DNA of 64,000 bases from Mycolicibacterium iranicum (lineage in GTDB: Bacteria > Actinomycetota > Actinomycetes > Mycobacteriales > Mycobacteriaceae): positions 176,642 through 240,641 of the forward strand of contig NZ_LQPC01000031.1 of the NCBI RefSeq assembly GCF_002101705.1, in the 5' to 3' direction. A program made the position numbers and the translations under genes. The notes under the pieces are model-generated. The model did not search any database and was not told the origin of the DNA. It saw nothing but the letters and a program-made list of their open reading frames with translations. Below, piece after piece: positions 35,672-43,789 of the stretch. Position 1 is the first letter of the stretch. Each line of letters opens with the position of its first letter.

Positions 35672-37138
35672 TCAGCTCCCCGGGACCGGGGACAGCCGGC
35701 TCCCATGGTGCAGCGCGGCGACACCGTGCCGGACGGCGTGCGGCGTCTCGGACTCGGCGATACGGACATAAATCTGCTTCATCACGTTCAGGTAGCGCTG
35801 CACCGAATCGCGGGCCACCGGGTTGTCGGGAAATGCGACCGTCACGACGGTCTCCCGCTCCGTGCGGTTCACCCAGATTCCGATCTGATCTGCAGACCGG
35901 CTGTCGCAGTAGATCTTTCCGTTCATCCGTTCCCACTCGGCGATGATCGCCGGGGACAGCGGCGGCAGGCCCGCGTCGAGATAGGACACCATCTGCACGC
36001 CGGGGCCCGCACCGCGTAGGCCGAATCGGCCGTCGGCGAGCTCGAGCACGCGGTCGAACGGGACATGGGCCAGGTCACCGCGTGCGTCGAACGACGCTTG
36101 GGCTTTGCGCGCAGTCTCACCGAACGACCCTGAGTTCACCGGCACGGTCAGCGGGACGAGGCCGGTGAACCAGCCGGTGGTCATGAACTCGGCGGGGGTG
36201 CTGCGCGTCGTCGTGGGTGTGACGCCGTAATAGACGGGTGCGCCGGTGAATTCATGGTGCGCGAGGGCGGCGCAGGCGAGGACGCCGCCGCTGAACCGCA
36301 CACCTTCGCGCGTGCAGGCCGCGTCGAAACTCTTGCTCTGCCGGGCATCGAGGAGCTGCACGACCATCATGTCGCCGCCGCACGGCACCGACAGGTCGCC
36401 GAGTGGCAGCGGGAACAGCGGCATGGAGCCGTCGTTGTGTTCGGCGAACTGGATCCACTCCCTGACCTCCGGGGACTCCAATGTCAGCGCAGAGGTGAAC
36501 CGGCGTTGCCTGAGGCAGTAGTCGTCGTAGCTTCCCGCTTCCTGCAACGCGACGGGGGCCCCGCCGCTGATCAGCGTCAGATACATCAGATGGATTTCGA
36601 CGAGCACCAGGCACATGAACAACGCATCGGTGTGCACGTGGTCGACGCTGATGTAGAACGTGAAGTGGTCCTTGCGCTGGATGATCCCGAAATGGAAACA
36701 GTCCCAACGCAGTGGGTCCGGGGTGGCCAGGACATGGGAACGCCATTGGGCCGCGGTCATGGCCCCATGTTCGGTGGGAACGAACTTCAGATCGCGCGGG
36801 TTCTTCAGGGTGCGTCGCACGATGACGTCGCCGTCAGCGACTTCGAAGCTGCTGTGGTAGGTGTCGTGCCGCCTCAGGTAGGCATTGAGGACGTGTGACA
36901 TCGCCCGAAGATCGCACTGGCCCGGTATGTCCCACGCGGGAATGTTGAGCCGGGCCATGTCGGCACCGGCCGCCTGGCGCCTGCGAAAGGTCCGGATGTG
37001 TTGTTCCTGTTGATAACTGACGGGCACCGAGCTGACCGGGGCTTCGCGCATTTTGGCCATCGTCGCAGGTGAGGGGTGCCAGGAGACGACACGGCCCGGT
37101 TCGCCCACCCAGTCGTGAATCGATCTCAATGCCACCAT
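35672..37138 (-). CDS. PapA-type polyketide-associated acyltransferase
   Basis: 488 residues. The condensation-like fold has the HxxxD motif as DHVHTDAL (about 165-172), with Ala where the common HHxxxDG has Gly, as in the PapA1/A2/A3 group that acylates trehalose and other sugars. Other PapA landmarks are VSYQQEQHIRTF, YLRRHDTYHSSF and GWFTGLVPLTVPV. The ATG at 37138 overlaps the PKS stop by one base (TGATG). It would move the PKS-made acyl chain onto an acceptor, giving the cluster the PKS-PapA-MmpL-FAAL signature of acyltrehalose-type lipids. Confidence 0.88.
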   Translation of the reverse strand: MVALRSIHDWVGEPGRVVSWHPSPATMAKMREAPVSSVPVSYQQEQHIRTFRRRQAAGADMARLNIPAWDIPGQCDLRAMSHVLNAYLRRHDTYHSSFEVADGDVIVRRTLKNPRDLKFVPTEHGAMTAAQWRSHVLATPDPLRWDCFHFGIIQRKDHFTFYISVDHVHTDALFMCLVLVEIHLMYLTLISGGAPVALQEAGSYDDYCLRQRRFTSALTLESPEVREWIQFAEHNDGSMPLFPLPLGDLSVPCGGDMMVVQLLDARQSKSFDAACTREGVRFSGGVLACAALAHHEFTGAPVYYGVTPTTTRSTPAEFMTTGWFTGLVPLTVPVNSGSFGETARKAQASFDARGDLAHVPFDRVLELADGRFGLRGAGPGVQMVSYLDAGLPPLSPAIIAEWERMNGKIYCDSRSADQIGIWVNRTERETVVTVAFPDNPVARDSVQRYLNVMKQIYVRIAESETPHAVRHGVAALHHGSRLSPVPGS

Positions 37139-40100
37139 CAGTGCGTACTCCCGTCGGCGAGTAGTTCTTGGGTCAGCACCGCGGCCAGGTTCTCGGCGAG
37201 GGCACGCACGGTGGTGATGTCGGTGGTCGCGACGCGCACCCCCGTCTCGGCTTCGATCCGGGTCCGAACCTCCAGCACGCCAAGGGAATCCAGGCCGTAC
37301 TCGGCAAGGGGCCGATCAGGATCGACCGTGCGGCGCAGGATGACGCCGATCTGGTCGACGATGAGCCGACGCAGTCGGCCCACCCACTCCTGCGGGGGCA
37401 CAGTGCGCAGTTCCATCAGGAAGGCGCTGCTCTCCGACCGCGTCTCCCCCAACGTGCGGAACGCTTCGGCGAACGTGCTGTGCTGCGCGAACTCCGTGAG
37501 CCAGGGTTCGCCTGCGATCGGGGCGTAGCCGGTGTATCCACGATCGAGCCGCAGCAGCGACTCGAGCGCGTAGGCGCCTTCGGACGGCGCGATGGCCATC
37601 GCCGAATTCTTGGCCAGGACCTGGCCCTTACCGATCTCGGCCCACGGCCCCCATGCGATGGTGGTGGCGGGTAAACCGTGCGCGCGTCGCCAGTGCGTGA
37701 ATGCGTCGAGCCAGCTGTTGGCTGCTGCGTAGGTGCCCTGGCCCGGCGATCCGACCAGGGCCGCCGCCGACGAGAACATGCAGAACCAGTCCAGCGGCTG
37801 TCCGACGGTGGCTTCGTGCAGGTTCCACGCCCCCGTGACCTTCGGCGCCCAGCAGCGGGAGATCAGGCCGTCGGTGATGTTCGTCAATGCCGCATCTTCG
37901 ACGACGGCCGCTGCGTGCAGCACCCCACGCACGGGTCGGCCGCTCGCCGTGGCCACCGACACCGCACGCTCGGCCGCGGCGGGCTCGCTGATGTCGCCCA
38001 GGCAGACCTCGACCTCCGTGCCGCCGAGGCGAATCCTTTCCAGCACAGCCAAGGTCGCATCACCGGGTTCCGACCGTCCGGTCAGCACGAGGCGTCCACA
38101 ACCCAGTTCGGCGAGCCGCTCGGCGACGAACAAGCCGAGGCCACCGAGACCACCGCTGATCACGTAGGCCCCGTCGCGACGGAACGCCACCGCCTGCGCG
38201 GGCGGTACCACCACTTGGCTGTGACCTTCGCTGGGTACGTCGAGGACGAGCTTGCCGGTATGCTCGGCGGCCCCCATGGCCCTGATCGCGGTGGCCGCAT
38301 CCGACAATGGGTAGGTGGTGGTCTCCGGCAGCGGCAGGTCACCGTCGGCGATCTCGGCGAACACCGCCTCCAGGACACGCCGCACCAGACCAGGCCGGGT
38401 CAGCGTCAGCAGGGCGAGATCGACGGCGAAGAAGGACAGGTTACGGCGAAACGCGTATAGACCGATCTTGTTGTCCGCGTAGATGTCTCGCTTGCCGATC
38501 TCGACGAAGCGGCCGCCGGGCGCCAACAGCTTCAGACCCGCCTGCTGAGCGGCCCCAGGCAGCGAATTCAGCACGATGTCAACCCCGTACCCGCCGGTGT
38601 CGCGGCGAATCTGGTCTGCGAAATCCACCGTGCGTGAATCGTAGACATGGTCGATACCCATGCTGTGCAACAGTTCTCGCCGGGACGGACTGCCCGCGGT
38701 GGCGAAGATCTGCGCACCGGCCGCGCGGGCGATGGCGATGGCGGCCTGGCCGACGCCTCCTGTCGCCGAATGGATGAGCACCCTGTCTGTCGATGAGATC
38801 CCGGCCAGATCGTGCAGGCTGTACCACGCCGTGGCATGGGCACTGGGGATTGCAGCGGCGCGGTCATCCGCGAGACCGGATGGCAGCGTCACGGCCATGT
38901 CCGCATCGCAGGTGACGTAGGTGGCCCAGGCGCCGTCGGCGGTGATTCCCGCGACGCGGTCGCCCACCTGATGGGTGGTGACACCCGCTCCGACGCGCGT
39001 CACGACACCGGCGAAGTCCGCACCCAATTCCGGCAGCCTGCCTTCGAAGCTCGGGTAGCGACCGTAGGCCACCAGGACGTCGGCGAAATTGAGGTTCGAC
39101 GCCGTCACCCTCACCTCGATCTGGCCGGGGCGGGGCGATGTGCGCTCGGCAGCGACGAGCTCCAGCGACTGCAGGTCACCGGGTGTGCGGATGCGCAGGC
39201 GCATGCCTTCGGAGTCGTGCTTGACGGTCGTCGTGAAGCGGTCTTCGGGGCGTACCGGGCCGGGCTTGAGCCGTGCCACATACCAGGCGCCGTCGCGCCA
39301 TGCGGTCTCGTCCTCGTCGGACCCTGCCACCAGCTGGGCGGCCACGAGTTCGAGCTCCGTGAGCGCGTCGACGTCGATCTGGGTGGCACGCAGCCCGGGG
39401 TGTTCGACACCGATGACGCGCATCAGTCCGCGCACACCCGCGTGGTCGAGATCCACCTCGTCGTCCGGCGACACCGACTGCGCTTGAGCGGTCAGCGCAT
39501 ACAGTCGAGGCGGCGCGCCAGCGATGTCGGCTACGCCGCGGGCGACGTGGACAAGACGAGACACCACCTCGGCTTCCTGGCCGGACACCACGGCGACCAC
39601 ACCGGTGATCGCCTGGTGCGCCATGTCGCCCACCGGCCATGATGCGGTGCTCACGTCAGCACCCCTGTCGTGCAACGCGGCGGCGAGCTCGCCGGCGCGT
39701 CCGTCGGCCTCAGGCGCCGTGCTGATGACCAGCCACCGTCCGTCACCGGCCCTGTCCGCCTCGGGCAGTTCGGCGCGATGCCAGTCGATGCCCAGCAGGC
39801 GGTCGTTGAAGAGCTTCTCGCGCCGAGCCGATGCCGACAGGCCGGTGCCCAGGCGCAGACCCGACAGTGACATCAGCACCGTGCCGTCGCTGTCGAGAAT
39901 GTCGAGATCCGCGTCGACCCCCGCCGGAGTCACCTCGGTCACGCAGATGCGGCAGTAGTGGGCCCCGCGCAACGACCTCCACACCTGGATGCGGCGAATA
40001 CCCAAGGGCAGCATGAGAGTTCCGGTGCGGCCCGCCTGTAGGTCGGGGTGAGCGGCGACCGCCTGGAAGCACGCATCGAGCAGCGCGGGCTGAACGCGAT

Positions 40101-43100
40101 ACGCCCTCTGCTGCGATCGAAGCGACCCCGGCAGCGCGACCTCGGCCAGGACGGATACGCCGCCCTCGACGGTGTGGACGGCGCTGAGTCCCGCAAAGGC
40201 GGGACCGTACTGGACCCCACGCTCGTCGAACCACGCGCGTAGCGATTCGCCTGCCATCGTGACGGGGTGCGCGGCCAGCAGGGCAGGGACGTCGTACCGT
40301 TCCGGATCGCGCAGGTCGACCGCGTCTGCGAGGGTGGCGCCGGCGTGCCGCACCCGCTCGCCGTCGACGTGGGTGTCGACGGTGAAGGTCGCGACGCCGG
40401 AGCCGTTCCGCGACGCCGACGCAGCCACCGGGGTTGTGTCGTCGAGCAGTAATGCGGCCTCGAAGCTGATGTCGCGGACCTCGGCCGTGTCCCCGAGCAC
40501 CGTGCGCGCCGCCGCAAGGGCCATCTCGCAGTACGCGGCGGCGGGATACGCGGCGACCTGATGGATGCGGTGGTCGGCCAGCCAGGGATGGGTCCGGGTG
40601 CCGATGTCGGCCTGCCACACATGGCGTTCCGGATCCTCGGCGAGCCGCACGTGCGCACCCAGCAGCGGATGCGTGTCGGAAGGTGCGGCCACGACCGGCT
40701 GTGCAGTGTCCCGGCAGAGCATCAGCTGCCGTCGCGACCACACGGGCAATGGCGCGTCGACCAAATTCCCTTCCGGATACAGAGCGGCGAAATCGATTGT
40801 GGCACCGGCGCTGTAAAGATCTGCGAGCACCTCACGCAGACCGTGCGGCAGATCTTGCGCTCTGCGCATCGTCGCCAGCGCGATCGCGCTGACATCGAGG
40901 CTCTCGGCGTTCTGGCCGACGGCGTGGGTCAGCATCGGATGCGGCGACAACTCGGCGAAAACCCGGTGCCCGTCCTCGACCGCGGCCTGAACAGCGGCCG
41001 CGAACCGCACCGCGTGGCGCAGATTGTCCGCCCAGTAGTACGCGTCGTAATCTGCGAGCTCGCGCGGATCATAAAGTGTCGCCGAGTAATATGGGATCTT
41101 GGGTTCGGCGGGTTCGAGATCCGCGAGGGCCTGGACCAGATCGTCGAGGATCGGGTCGACCTGCGGCGAATGCGATGCGACCTCGACGGCCACCTCTCGC
41201 GCCATCACACCGCGGTCTTCCCACTCCTGAACCAGCGCACTTATCGTCGATCTCGCGCCGCCGATCACCGCCGATCGGGGCGACGCGATGACCGACAGCA
41301 CGACGTCACCGGCTCCGCGCGCGGCCAGTTCGGAAAGCACCTGCTGGGCAGGCAGTTCCACTGAAGCCATCGCACCGGCTGCCGCGCCGCCGGCGGCGAC
41401 CTGCTGCATCAGCCGCGATCGCCTGCAGATGACTTTGACTCCGTCTTCGAGGCTGAGCGCCTCGGACACGACCGCGGCGGCCACCTCTCCCATCGAGTGG
41501 CCGATGACTGCGCCCGGGCGCACTCCGTAGGACGCCAAAGTGCGGGCAAGGGCCACCTGAACAGCGAAGACGGCGGGCTGGACGCGGTCGATGCCGCTGA
41601 CTGTTTCGGACCCGGTCACCTCGTCGGTCACCGAGAAGTCGGATTCCGCGGCGATCAGCGGTTCGATCTCGGCGATGGCCGCCGCGAACTGCGGTTCGCG
41701 AGACAGCAGCGCCGCACCCATGGCCGACCACTGTGAGCCCTGGCCCGAGAAGACCCAGACCGGGCCGCGGTTGCCGTCCGGCGCAGTTGCCGGCGGCGGC
41801 GCGTCACCGGCCGCGACGGCCCGCAGTGCGCTCACGAGTTCTTCGGCGGTACCGGCCAGCACGGCGGTGCGTACGGTGCGGTGCGCGCGGCGGCGACCCA
41901 GCGTATAGGCCAGATCACGGAGGTCCAGCTCACCCGATCGGGCGCACACCCAGTCGGCGAGCTGGGATGCGTTGCTGCACAGCGCTTCCGGTGAGGTTGC
42001 CGACACCGGGAAGAGCCACGGCGCCGCGATGGTCTCGCCGGCGTGAGAAGTCGGCCCGCGGTCGGGCGCCTGCTCCAGGACGACGTGCACGTTCGTTCCG
42101 GACAGTCCGTAGGACGAGACCGCGGCACGGCGGGGGTGCTCGCCGATCTGCGGCCATGCCGTGACGGCCTGCGGGACGAACAGGGCCGTGTCGATCTGGG
42201 CGGCCTCGTCGAAGAGTCGCTCGAAGTGCAGATTGGGAGGCACCTCGGCGTGATCGAGAGCGAGTGCGGCCTTCATCAGGCCGACGACACCCGACGCGGA
42301 CTGCGAGTGCCCGAAGTTCGTCTTTGCCGACCCGAGTGCGCAGGGCACCGCTGTGCCGTAAACCTCGGCGAGACTGGCGTACTCGATCGGATCCCCGACG
42401 GGCGTTCCGGTGCCGTGCGCCTCGACATAGCCGATCGTGGCCGGGTCGATAGCTGCCGCTTCGAGGGCCGACCGGTACACCGCGGTCTGCGCGGGTCGTG
42501 ACGGCGTGGCGATGTTGACGGTGTGACCGTCCTGGTTGGTCGCGGTACCCCGCACGACGGCGAGCACCCGGTCTCCGTCGCGCAGCGCGTCGGGCAGACG
42601 CTTGAAGAGCAGCATCACCGCTGCTTCTCCTGAGACGAACCCGTCGGCGCCGGCGTCGAAGGCGCGGCATCGGCCCGTCGGCGACAGCATTCCCTGCGCT
42701 GATCCCGAGGACAGCTTGCGCGGCTCCAGCAGAACGTTGACTCCACCGGCGAGCGCGAGCGAGCTCTCACCATCGTGCAGGCTGCGGCATGCCATGTGCA
42801 CGGCGAGCAGTCCGGAGGAGCACGCGGAGTCGACGGTGCACGCCGGCCCGTGCGCGCCAAGGTGATACGCGATGCGCCCCGACGCCAACCCGTAATTGCT
42901 GCCGGTGAAGCCGTACGGACCGGCGATGGCGTCGGCCTCGGCGGCGACAAGCTGATAGTCGTTGTGCGTCATGCCGACGAAAACACCGGTCTGAGTGCCC
43001 GCCAGGGTCGCCGGGTCGATGCCGGCGTGCTCGACGGCCTCCCAGGACGCTTCGAGGAGCAATCGGTGCTGCGGGTCGATCGCGGTGGCTTCGCGCTCGG

Positions 43101-43356
43101 CGATTCCGAAGAATTCGGCGTCGAAGCCTGAGACGTCGTCGAGGAATCCTCCCCATTTGGACACCGAGCGGCCGGGCACGCCGGGCTCGGGGTCGTAGAA
43201 CTCCTCGGCGTCCCAGCGGTCCGGAGGAACCTCTGTCACGAGGTCGGCACCACTGCGCAACGCCTCCCACAGTCGCTGCGGCGACTCGATGCCTCCTGGC
43301 AGTCGGCACCCCATCCCGATCACGGCAATGGGGGTCAAAGACGACCTCTCGACCAC
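37138..43356 (-). CDS. Mas-like iterative type I polyketide synthase (KS-AT-DH-ER-KR-ACP)
   Basis: About 2072 residues, single fully reducing module without thioesterase: KS with VDSACSSG (about 177) and [12 protein letters not shown] with [11 protein letters not shown] (about 620) and [11 protein letters not shown], the form seen in methylmalonyl-using mycocerosate-type synthases; DH near 925 with [10 protein letters not shown], where the HxxxGxxxxP glycine is Gln, and partner DACFQ; ER with [11 protein letters not shown] (about 1527); KR with SGGLGGLG (about 1735), Ser-Tyr-Lys intact; ACP with GLDSLGV (about 2022). It should make multimethyl-branched fatty acids. Start chosen at GTG 43356 behind GAGGTAGGGAACTAC; GTGs at 43377 and 43407 are in frame. 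It heads the PKS-PapA-AT-AT operon, with a weak IdeR box upstream. Confidence 0.93.
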   Translation of the reverse strand: MVERSSLTPIAVIGMGCRLPGGIESPQRLWEALRSGADLVTEVPPDRWDAEEFYDPEPGVPGRSVSKWGGFLDDVSGFDAEFFGIAEREATAIDPQHRLLLEASWEAVEHAGIDPATLAGTQTGVFVGMTHNDYQLVAAEADAIAGPYGFTGSNYGLASGRIAYHLGAHGPACTVDSACSSGLLAVHMACRSLHDGESSLALAGGVNVLLEPRKLSSGSAQGMLSPTGRCRAFDAGADGFVSGEAAVMLLFKRLPDALRDGDRVLAVVRGTATNQDGHTVNIATPSRPAQTAVYRSALEAAAIDPATIGYVEAHGTGTPVGDPIEYASLAEVYGTAVPCALGSAKTNFGHSQSASGVVGLMKAALALDHAEVPPNLHFERLFDEAAQIDTALFVPQAVTAWPQIGEHPRRAAVSSYGLSGTNVHVVLEQAPDRGPTSHAGETIAAPWLFPVSATSPEALCSNASQLADWVCARSGELDLRDLAYTLGRRRAHRTVRTAVLAGTAEELVSALRAVAAGDAPPPATAPDGNRGPVWVFSGQGSQWSAMGAALLSREPQFAAAIAEIEPLIAAESDFSVTDEVTGSETVSGIDRVQPAVFAVQVALARTLASYGVRPGAVIGHSMGEVAAAVVSEALSLEDGVKVICRRSRLMQQVAAGGAAAGAMASVELPAQQVLSELAARGAGDVVLSVIASPRSAVIGGARSTISALVQEWEDRGVMAREVAVEVASHSPQVDPILDDLVQALADLEPAEPKIPYYSATLYDPRELADYDAYYWADNLRHAVRFAAAVQAAVEDGHRVFAELSPHPMLTHAVGQNAESLDVSAIALATMRRAQDLPHGLREVLADLYSAGATIDFAALYPEGNLVDAPLPVWSRRQLMLCRDTAQPVVAAPSDTHPLLGAHVRLAEDPERHVWQADIGTRTHPWLADHRIHQVAAYPAAAYCEMALAAARTVLGDTAEVRDISFEAALLLDDTTPVAASASRNGSGVATFTVDTHVDGERVRHAGATLADAVDLRDPERYDVPALLAAHPVTMAGESLRAWFDERGVQYGPAFAGLSAVHTVEGGVSVLAEVALPGSLRSQQRAYRVQPALLDACFQAVAAHPDLQAGRTGTLMLPLGIRRIQVWRSLRGAHYCRICVTEVTPAGVDADLDILDSDGTVLMSLSGLRLGTGLSASARREKLFNDRLLGIDWHRAELPEADRAGDGRWLVISTAPEADGRAGELAAALHDRGADVSTASWPVGDMAHQAITGVVAVVSGQEAEVVSRLVHVARGVADIAGAPPRLYALTAQAQSVSPDDEVDLDHAGVRGLMRVIGVEHPGLRATQIDVDALTELELVAAQLVAGSDEDETAWRDGAWYVARLKPGPVRPEDRFTTTVKHDSEGMRLRIRTPGDLQSLELVAAERTSPRPGQIEVRVTASNLNFADVLVAYGRYPSFEGRLPELGADFAGVVTRVGAGVTTHQVGDRVAGITADGAWATYVTCDADMAVTLPSGLADDRAAAIPSAHATAWYSLHDLAGISSTDRVLIHSATGGVGQAAIAIARAAGAQIFATAGSPSRRELLHSMGIDHVYDSRTVDFADQIRRDTGGYGVDIVLNSLPGAAQQAGLKLLAPGGRFVEIGKRDIYADNKIGLYAFRRNLSFFAVDLALLTLTRPGLVRRVLEAVFAEIADGDLPLPETTTYPLSDAATAIRAMGAAEHTGKLVLDVPSEGHSQVVVPPAQAVAFRRDGAYVISGGLGGLGLFVAERLAELGCGRLVLTGRSEPGDATLAVLERIRLGGTEVEVCLGDISEPAAAERAVSVATASGRPVRGVLHAAAVVEDAALTNITDGLISRCWAPKVTGAWNLHEATVGQPLDWFCMFSSAAALVGSPGQGTYAAANSWLDAFTHWRRAHGLPATTIAWGPWAEIGKGQVLAKNSAMAIAPSEGAYALESLLRLDRGYTGYAPIAGEPWLTEFAQHSTFAEAFRTLGETRSESSAFLMELRTVPPQEWVGRLRRLIVDQIGVILRRTVDPDRPLAEYGLDSLGVLEVRTRIEAETGVRVATTDITTVRALAENLAAVLTQELLADGSTH

Positions 43357-43432
43357 GTAGTTCCCTACCTCTTCCACGCAGGCCCGGGCTCCCCCTGACG
43401 GCCCCACGAAACAACGGCAAAGTCAATTTGAG

Positions 43433-43451
43433 GAAAGTTAGCACAGCCTAA
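43433..43451. promoter_or_regulatory. Weaker IdeR-like box upstream of the PKS operon
   Basis: Read on the minus strand, TTAGGCTGTGCTAACTTTC matches TTAGGTTAGGCTAACCTAA at 13 of 19 positions by hand count. TAACTT at box positions 12-17 could be the -10 element, the same register as in the two stronger boxes of the cluster. It lies about 77 bp before the chosen PKS start. Confidence 0.5.
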
Positions 43452-43715
43452 GCGAACATGCGAGCACTCAGCACAAGCCTGGGCTCGAGCAAAGTGTGAG
43501 TGAAACCGATTGTGCTGCACTATGTTACGACGACCGAACCCTCCGGAACATCGCCGTCGGGCCGAGGTCAGCAGTACGATTCCCAGGACACGGCTGCAGA
43601 TGCCAGCAAATTCTGCTGGCGGGAGTCGCCCATCGATCGCCTGCGACGGAGCACATTAACCGCTCGCCACGCCGGTGTGGGGGCTACCTCACGGTGACCC
43701 CCACCGCTGGCGTAG

Positions 43716-43734
43716 TTAGGCTAGCCTACGCTAT
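43716..43734. promoter_or_regulatory. IdeR (iron) box at the A-T-TE promoter
   Basis: TTAGGCTAGCCTACGCTAT matches TTAGGTTAGCCTAACCTAA at 15 of 19 positions and contains the perfect 12-bp palindrome TAGGCTAGCCTA. TACGCT (43727-43732) fits a -10 hexamer. It lies 55 bp before the ATG at 43790. Confidence 0.75.
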
Positions 43735-43789
43735 GGTCCTGTCGGTCGGTGCCGCCGACCGTGGTCATCACGTGCGAAGGACGCCTCCC

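Larger units (their letters stand above)
43357..43789. other. Divergent promoter region between the PKS operon and the A-T-TE gene
   Basis: 433 bp without a convincing gene. It holds two IdeR-like boxes, one near each end (43433-43451 facing the PKS, 43716-43734 facing the A-T-TE gene), each overlapping a TANNNT hexamer in the correct direction. An open frame extends through part of it in phase with the A-T-TE gene, but it has no ribosome site and no recognisable protein sequence. Confidence 0.75.

Noticed and set aside
43496..43789. 98-residue N-terminal extension of the A-T-TE protein
   Set aside because: It would cross the IdeR box and -10 element, has no ribosome site and reads as non-protein sequence; ATG 43790 has GAAGGA.
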